From G11 sp947167445 (GTDB lineage Bacteria; Bacillota; Clostridia; Lachnospirales; Lachnospiraceae), in assembly GCA_947167445.1 (NCBI GenBank), contig CAMVID010000001.1, forward strand, positions 1-64,000: DNA of 64,000 nucleotides. Direction: 5' to 3'. Below, in pieces: positions 59,284-64,000 of the stretch. Under the pieces are notes generated by a model. That model was given only the letters and a program-made list of their open reading frames with translations, ran no database searches and was not told the origin of the DNA. Numbering within the stretch: position 1 is the stretch's first letter; each line of letters starts with the position of its first letter. The translations under genes and the position numbers were made by a program.

Positions 59284-59818
59284 AGCCTGGCAGCACTTTA
59301 AAACCATCACACATCACAGAATTCTTGTTTGCAGAAACTGCTTTAAAGTAGGACTAATATGGCAAGGACTTACTCATGATCTGTCCAAGTACTCTTACAC
59401 TGAATTCAGAGTAGGGGCCAAGTATTATCAAGGGGACAGAAGCCCCAACAATGCAGAAAGGGAGGACATTGGTTTTTCCACTGCATGGCTGCACCATAAA
59501 GGACGCAATAAGCATCACTTCGAATACTGGGTGGACTATGGCCTTGTAGATGGAAAAATAGGCGTTATTCCGTGCCCGATGCCAAGGAAATATATAGCCG
59601 AGATGGTAATGGACAGAATCGCCGCATCAATGGTATATCAGGGGGATAAATACACCGATTCCTCGGCACTTGAGTATTTCCGTTATGGTAAGGGCCTTGG
59701 AAACAACCTGATTCATCCCGATACCGAGAGAGATTTGGAGATGATTCTTAAGATGTTATCCGAGAAGGGCGAGAAGGAAACCTTCAAATACATCAGAAAA
59801 TATCTGAAAGAAAAATAG
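59276..59818 (+). CDS. DUF5662 family protein
   Basis: 180-aa protein of the DUF5662 family. Conserved histidine and aspartate clusters suggest a metal-dependent enzyme, perhaps HD-like: KTITHHRILV, GLTHDLSKYSYTEF, WLHHKGRNKHHFEYW, and MPRKYIAEMVMDRIAAS. Overlaps the preceding pseudoenzyme gene by 8 bases, indicating co-translation. Function unknown. Confidence 0.85.
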   Translation: MLKAWQHFKTITHHRILVCRNCFKVGLIWQGLTHDLSKYSYTEFRVGAKYYQGDRSPNNAEREDIGFSTAWLHHKGRNKHHFEYWVDYGLVDGKIGVIPCPMPRKYIAEMVMDRIAASMVYQGDKYTDSSALEYFRYGKGLGNNLIHPDTERDLEMILKMLSEKGEKETFKYIRKYLKEK

Positions 59819-59831
59819 ATTGGAGCTAACA

Positions 59832-61250
59832 ATGGAAAGTGCAACCAAGGAGCAAATCTCGAAATTGGTGGCAAGCCAGCGACAGTACTTTAAATCCGGC
59901 GAGACCTTTGACATCAATTTCAGAATTAATCAGCTAAAGAAACTTAAACAGATGGTCATTGACAATGAAGAAGCAATGACAAAGGCCATGTACGAGGACC
60001 TTGGCAGACATTATGTTGAGGCTTATTTTTGTGATATAGGCAGTGTTATTTTAGAGATTAACGAATATATTAAGGGCCTTAGAAGATGGGCGAAGCCTGA
60101 CAGGCATTTTTCCGGCTTTCACTGTTTTCCCAGTTTGGTTACCAAGGTTTATAAGATTCCCTACGGCAATACCCTTATTATAAGCCCCTTTAACTTCCCC
60201 TTCCTTTTATCCCTTGGGGTTCTTGCAGCGTCAATGGCGGGAGGAAATACGGCAGTTATTAAGGCCAGCTCCAAGACTGTTCACTGCAGTGATTTGCTTG
60301 AGAAGATGATTGGGGAGACCTTCCCCGAAAACTATATATCTGTTATTAAAGGCGAGCATGAAATCGCAGATTACTGTCTGGAAGAACGTTACGACAAGAT
60401 TTTCTACACCGGTTCACCCAAAGTTGGAAGGCACGTTCTTGAGATGGCTTCAAGGAACCTTACTCCTGTGGCTTTGGAACTGGGAGGAGAGAACGGTAAC
60501 TGGTGTATAGTTAGAAAAGATGCGGATTTAAAGGATGCTGCCAAAAAAATCGCTTTCTTTAAGGCCTGCAACAGCGGACAGGTCTGCATTAATATCAACC
60601 AGATTGCTGTGGCAAAAGAGGTGGCAGGAGAGTTCATTAAGGAACTGAAGGCTGCCTTTGAAAAAACGGTGGGAGTTGATCCCGTTAACAGCGATGAGTA
60701 TGCCAAACTTGTTACTGTTGATGCCTATGATAAGTGCGCAAAAGAGGCGGAAGAGTACAGAGATAGAATTGTTTACGGTGGTTTTGGAAACAGGGACAAT
60801 CAAAAATATGCTCCAACCATTATTTATCCCATAAACAGGGATGACAGCATTATTAATCATGAGCTGTTTTGCCCTTTGATTCCAATTGTTCCATATGAGG
60901 ACGATAAGATCGATGATATGGTTGATTTTATCGAAGAAAGAGAACACGGTCTTGCCCTTTATATTTTCACCAGAAATAAGAAATGGGCCAACAAGGTGTT
61001 TAAGACATCCCAGTACGGCGGAGGCTGCTACAACGAAGTGATTCTTCATCTGATGGTTAAAGGAGCTCCCTTTAACGGTACAGGTCATTCGGGAATGGGA
61101 GCTTACCACGGGAAATATGGCTTTGACGAATTCACCCATCCTTCAACAGTTCTGTACGGCAGCCGATACTTCAACCTGCCCTTAAGACTGCATCCTTATG
61201 AAGGACATGACAAGTGGAAATACAGATTGCTTAAGTTTTTTGAGAGATAA
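59832..61250 (+). CDS. Aldehyde dehydrogenase, class 3 type
   Basis: 472 aa; start ATG at 59832 with GGAG six bases upstream (a TTG four codons earlier is less likely). NAD(P)-dependent oxidation of fatty or aromatic aldehydes in this subgroup. Catalytic Cys252 in SGQVCININ, catalytic Glu in VALELGGENGNWCIV, NADP-loop FYTGSPKVGRHVLEMA, and INHELFCPLIPIV. C-terminus YEGHDKWKYRLLKFFER contains a basic tail as in class 3 enzymes. Last of the + strand operon that includes the pseudoenzyme and DUF5662. Confidence 0.92.
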   Translation: MESATKEQISKLVASQRQYFKSGETFDINFRINQLKKLKQMVIDNEEAMTKAMYEDLGRHYVEAYFCDIGSVILEINEYIKGLRRWAKPDRHFSGFHCFPSLVTKVYKIPYGNTLIISPFNFPFLLSLGVLAASMAGGNTAVIKASSKTVHCSDLLEKMIGETFPENYISVIKGEHEIADYCLEERYDKIFYTGSPKVGRHVLEMASRNLTPVALELGGENGNWCIVRKDADLKDAAKKIAFFKACNSGQVCININQIAVAKEVAGEFIKELKAAFEKTVGVDPVNSDEYAKLVTVDAYDKCAKEAEEYRDRIVYGGFGNRDNQKYAPTIIYPINRDDSIINHELFCPLIPIVPYEDDKIDDMVDFIEEREHGLALYIFTRNKKWANKVFKTSQYGGGCYNEVILHLMVKGAPFNGTGHSGMGAYHGKYGFDEFTHPSTVLYGSRYFNLPLRLHPYEGHDKWKYRLLKFFER

Positions 61251-61254
61251 AAAT

Positions 61255-61290
61255 AAGCGTTCGGCTTCAACCAAGAAACCGAACGCTTTT
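61255..61290. terminator. Bidirectional terminator between ALDH and potD
   Basis: 10-bp perfect stem AAGCGTTCGG / CCGAACGCTT (61255-61264, 61279-61288), loop of 14, short A/T tracts on both sides; convergent genes. Confidence 0.85.
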
Positions 61291-61302
61291 AATTTGCTTA
61301 GA

Positions 61303-62361
61303 TTATTTGGATTTTACTTCTTTCCAAAGCTCGTTGTAGAGAGCGTCTCCGTCCTCTCCAAGATAAACATAAGTCTCAAGGTTGTTGTACTTGGAAAGAT
61401 CAGGGAATGCAATCTCGGAATTTCTGATTTCCTCATCCTCAATGAGAGCCTTGGCAGCATCATTGGGAGTAGAGTAGGTGATGTACTCAAAGTTCTTAAG
61501 AGCAATGTCATCACGGCACATGAAATCGATGAATTTCTCGGCACACTCAACGTTCTTTGCATTCTTGGGAATTACCCATGAATCGATCCATACGTTGGTA
61601 CCTTCCTTGGGAATAACGTATTCAAGGTTCTCGTTTTCGCGCTGTGTGTAGATTGCCTCGCCGGAGTAGATAACACCGATGGCAGCCTCATCACCAATCA
61701 TCTTGTCACGAACCTGGTCGATAACATAAGCCTGAACAAGGGGCTTCTGCTCAATGAGAAGATCCTTTGCTGCATTAAGTTCAGCTTCATCGAGAGAGTT
61801 CATGGAAGCACCGTTAAGCTTTAATGCAACCATGAAAGCATCACGAACGGAATCCTGCATTAGAATGTTATCTTTGTATTTCTCATCCCAGAGAACTGAC
61901 CATGAATCAATGGGCTCGTCAACCATTGTCTTGTTGTAAAGAATACCTACGGTACCCCAGCAGTAAGGAATGCTGTACTCGTTTGTGGGGTCATATTCCT
62001 TGGCCATGTCATAGTACTGTGCGCCGATATTGGCTTTGGCGTTTGGAATATTATCGAAATTGATAGGCTGAAGAAGATCGTTCTCAATCATCTTGCTTAT
62101 CATATAATCGGAAGGGCATACAACATCATAAACTGCTGCGCCTGCCTCTACCTTTGGATACATGATTTCGTTGGTCTCAAACTCATCATAAATAACCTTG
62201 ATTCCTGTCTCTTCTTCGAACTGATCAAGGACGTCGGGATCAATGTACTCACCCCAGTTGTAGACGTAAACTTCTTTTTTACCTCCACCATTTGCACCAC
62301 AGCCCATAAGGGTTGCCATGCACATGCTCGCCATTAAAAGCACTGCGATAACTTTTTTCAT
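61303..62361 (-). CDS. potD: Spermidine/putrescine-binding lipoprotein PotD
   Basis: Extracellular substrate-binding protein of the polyamine ABC importer, 352 aa. Lipoprotein signal with lipobox TLMGC (Cys21). EVYVYNWGEYIDPDVLDQFE and FETNEIMYPKVEAG are hallmark PotD segments; PYCWGTVGILYN follows. Last gene of the potABCD operon, which runs on the - strand; potC ends 3 bases upstream. Confidence 0.95.
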   Translation of the reverse strand: MKKVIAVLLMASMCMATLMGCGANGGGKKEVYVYNWGEYIDPDVLDQFEEETGIKVIYDEFETNEIMYPKVEAGAAVYDVVCPSDYMISKMIENDLLQPINFDNIPNAKANIGAQYYDMAKEYDPTNEYSIPYCWGTVGILYNKTMVDEPIDSWSVLWDEKYKDNILMQDSVRDAFMVALKLNGASMNSLDEAELNAAKDLLIEQKPLVQAYVIDQVRDKMIGDEAAIGVIYSGEAIYTQRENENLEYVIPKEGTNVWIDSWVIPKNAKNVECAEKFIDFMCRDDIALKNFEYITYSTPNDAAKALIEDEEIRNSEIAFPDLSKYNNLETYVYLGEDGDALYNELWKEVKSK

Positions 62362-62363
62362 AA

Positions 62364-63143
62364 TTATTTAATCTCCTTTTTATTTTCCTTTGGCATGTAA
62401 TTAACCAAGAAAAGCAATACTAATACAGATATGAAAATAATGGAAGAGAGGGCATACATTTCAGGTTTTATGCCCTTTTTTACTTCCGAATAAATCTTTG
62501 TTGAAAGGGTATCTATTCCGGCACCCTTTGTAAAGTGTGTGATGATGAAATCATCAAGTGACATTGTAAATGCCATGAGAAATCCTGATAAGACTCCTGG
62601 AAGGATATCAGGGAAAACAACCTTCATAAATGCCTTGAAGGGTGAGGCGCCAAGATCCAGCGCTGCCTCATAAGTACTTGGATTAAGTGCTTTAAATCTT
62701 GGAAGAACACTCAAAATCACATAAGGAATATTAAAGCTTATGTGGGCTAACAGTATTGTTAAGAAACCAAACCTTATTCCTAAGGTTATAAACAAAAGCA
62801 TCAATGAGATACCTGTTACGATATCGGCATTTAGCATTGGAATATTTGTAATTCCAATAACGATGGAACGGGATCTCTTTTTCATTGCCTGAATAGCGAT
62901 GCAGGCGATGATTCCGATTACAGTTGCCACAAGTGATGATACAAAGGCGATAAGGAGAGTATTTCCCAAGGCCGCCATAATATCGTCGTTCTTAAACAAT
63001 GACAGGTACCATTTTCCGGTGAATCCGCCCCATTTAGCCCTTGTTTTGGACTTGTTAAAGGACAGCACAATCAAAGTAACGATGGGAGCGTAGAGGAAAA
63101 TCAGTATGAGGGTAATATATAACTTCTTAAGGGCGTTTCTCAT
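62364..63143 (-). CDS. potC: Spermidine/putrescine ABC transporter permease PotC
   Basis: 259-aa inner-membrane permease with six transmembrane helices and the EAA loop (TYEAALDLGASPFKAFMKVV). SLDDFIITHFTKG and the N-terminal FLYAPIVTLIVLSFNKSKTR are PotC-type. Its start overlaps potB by 4 bases. Forms the channel with PotB. Confidence 0.95.
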   Translation of the reverse strand: MRNALKKLYITLILIFLYAPIVTLIVLSFNKSKTRAKWGGFTGKWYLSLFKNDDIMAALGNTLLIAFVSSLVATVIGIIACIAIQAMKKRSRSIVIGITNIPMLNADIVTGISLMLLFITLGIRFGFLTILLAHISFNIPYVILSVLPRFKALNPSTYEAALDLGASPFKAFMKVVFPDILPGVLSGFLMAFTMSLDDFIITHFTKGAGIDTLSTKIYSEVKKGIKPEMYALSSIIFISVLVLLFLVNYMPKENKKEIK

Positions 63144-63952
63144 AGCATTGTTCCCTCCCCGTCTTTATCGGTAACGGCGGTGATGAGCATATTTACTATG
63201 ATAAATATCATAAGGACTATGGAAAGTCCGCTGCCCAAATGCCAGTTGCCGGTCTGAGTGAATTCCTGCTCAATAACATTACCGATAAGCAAAATCTTGG
63301 AACCTCCAAGGAGAGTACTTATAACGAAGGTTGTAAGAGCGGGAACAAACACCATGGTAATTCCGCTTATGATGCCGGGTGTACTAAGGGGCAACATAAT
63401 CTTTAGGAAGGTTTGAAAACCGTTGGCGCCCAAATCCCTGGCCGCATTTATAACGTTCTTGTCAATCTTTGAAAGAGAGTTATAAATAGGCAAAACCATA
63501 AAGGGTAGGAAGTTATAAACCATACCGAGGATGATGGCGCCGGAAGTATTGATTATGTTGATTCCGGGTAAGCCAAGAGTCTTGAGTATAGAGTTGATAA
63601 CGCCGGTTTTCTCAAGCAATGTCTGCCATGCGAGAGTTCTTAAAAGAAAGTTCATCCACATGGGAAGAATAAAAATGAACACAATAAAACTGTGCTGATT
63701 AACGTTAAGCTTTGAAAGAATCATTGACAAAGGATAAGCGAGAATCAGACATATAATGGTGCTTTCTATTGAAAGCTTAATGGCTAGCCAGAGAGCTTTT
63801 GAATGCTCGACTGTGGCTATTGCCAGTATGTTTTCCAAAGTAAATGCTCCGGATTTATCTGTTAGGCCGTAGTAGAAGACCATCAGCAAAGGGATGATGA
63901 TGAAAACTACAGACCAGAGAAGATAGGGAGCAGAGAGTATCTTCTTATTCAT
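63140..63952 (-). CDS. potB: Spermidine/putrescine ABC transporter permease PotB
   Basis: 270-aa permease with six transmembrane helices and the EAA loop (INAARDLGANGFQTFLKIML). PMWMNFLLRTLAWQTLLEKTG and GGSKILLIGNVIEQEFTQTG are typical. The start overlaps the end of potA by 8 bases. Partner of PotC. Confidence 0.95.
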   Translation of the reverse strand: MNKKILSAPYLLWSVVFIIIPLLMVFYYGLTDKSGAFTLENILAIATVEHSKALWLAIKLSIESTIICLILAYPLSMILSKLNVNQHSFIVFIFILPMWMNFLLRTLAWQTLLEKTGVINSILKTLGLPGINIINTSGAIILGMVYNFLPFMVLPIYNSLSKIDKNVINAARDLGANGFQTFLKIMLPLSTPGIISGITMVFVPALTTFVISTLLGGSKILLIGNVIEQEFTQTGNWHLGSGLSIVLMIFIIVNMLITAVTDKDGEGTML

Positions 63953-64000
63953 CTACTCCGATAGCCTCCTCATCCTCTGAAGCAGGTTTGTTCATTATCT
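63945..64000 (-). CDS. potA: Polyamine ABC transporter ATPase PotA, C-terminal end only (partial)
   Basis: The - strand frame ends IMNKPASEDEEAIGVDE then stop at 63945. Only the last 18 or so codons are inside the window. The position directly upstream of potB and the 8-base overlap with its start (ATGAATAA) identify it as potA by operon order; no ATPase motif is visible. Confidence 0.75.
   Translation of the reverse strand, partial: IMNKPASEDEEAIGVDE

Overview
The window looks like a chromosomal segment of an anaerobic Firmicute, most likely a motile Lachnospiraceae (Butyrivibrio/Pseudobutyrivibrio-like). This is inferred from the 23S rRNA sequence, the Clostridia-type ylxM-ffh-rpsP-khpA-rimM-trmD-rplS block, a T-box leader on pheST, a ferredoxin-like [FeFe] hydrogenase, chemotaxis and FliK/FlhB-like genes, and the starch/glycogen-type GH13 enzymes. 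Coding density is high and most genes lie on the + strand in tight operons. I see no prophage, insertion sequence, CRISPR array or tRNA.

Layout. 1-1060: 3' end of a 23S rRNA gene and its terminator, with no 5S gene between them. 1.2-5.7 kb: chemotaxis group (CheV, a Cache-type chemoreceptor, an orphan sugar-binding lipoprotein) and a flavodoxin. 5.7-15.5 kb: translation/secretion block (ylxM-ffh-rpsP-khpA-rimM-trmD-rplS, then lepB-rbgA-lepB-rnhB, a FliK-like protein, an FlhB C-domain protein and YraN). 15.5-20.8 kb: a GH13 alpha-glucosidase and a two-component system. 20.8-30.1 kb: prs on the - strand, then DUF512 radical SAM, der, plsY, MoxR/VWA pair, tyrS, punA and cdd. 30.1-34 kb: sigma factor, membrane protein and PrsW-like protease, then a small membrane protein and a secreted DUF6273 protein. 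34.3-39.4 kb: glgX (-), CPBP protease, LytTR regulator with DUF3021 partner, and a membrane-anchored lipase. 39.4-49.2 kb: T-box and pheST, M18 aminopeptidase, queA, PilZ protein, [FeFe] hydrogenase, gltX. 49.2-53.4 kb: UvrD-type helicase, a repeat-rich gene-free stretch, a nuclease-like protein, an EamA transporter. 53.6-61.3 kb: assorted genes including a GNAT/GIY-YIG fusion, a YgjP metallopeptidase, a MATE exporter, a debranching-enzyme relative without catalytic residues, DUF5662 and an aldehyde dehydrogenase. 61.3-64 kb: potABCD polyamine importer on the - strand, with potA cut by the window end.

Most notable. (i) The protein at 57433-59283 keeps the glgX scaffold but has lost the GH13 catalytic triad and a large loop, whereas the glgX homologue at 34262-36400 keeps both. 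(ii) 51166-51560 carries a 64-bp tandem repeat and a dense field of TTAGTG/CACTAA motifs in both orientations, between a helicase and a nuclease-like gene. (iii) A sigma factor, an uncharacterised multi-pass protein and a PrsW-like protease form a compact operon. (iv) A tandem 11-bp repeat with 20-bp spacing sits upstream of a promoter next to a LytTR gene. (v) Three genes have a -10 element exactly 6 nt before the ATG and no ribosome-binding site, suggesting leaderless mRNAs. (vi) Some promoters overlap the terminator of the preceding gene. All functional statements are from reading motifs and gene order; no database search was run.
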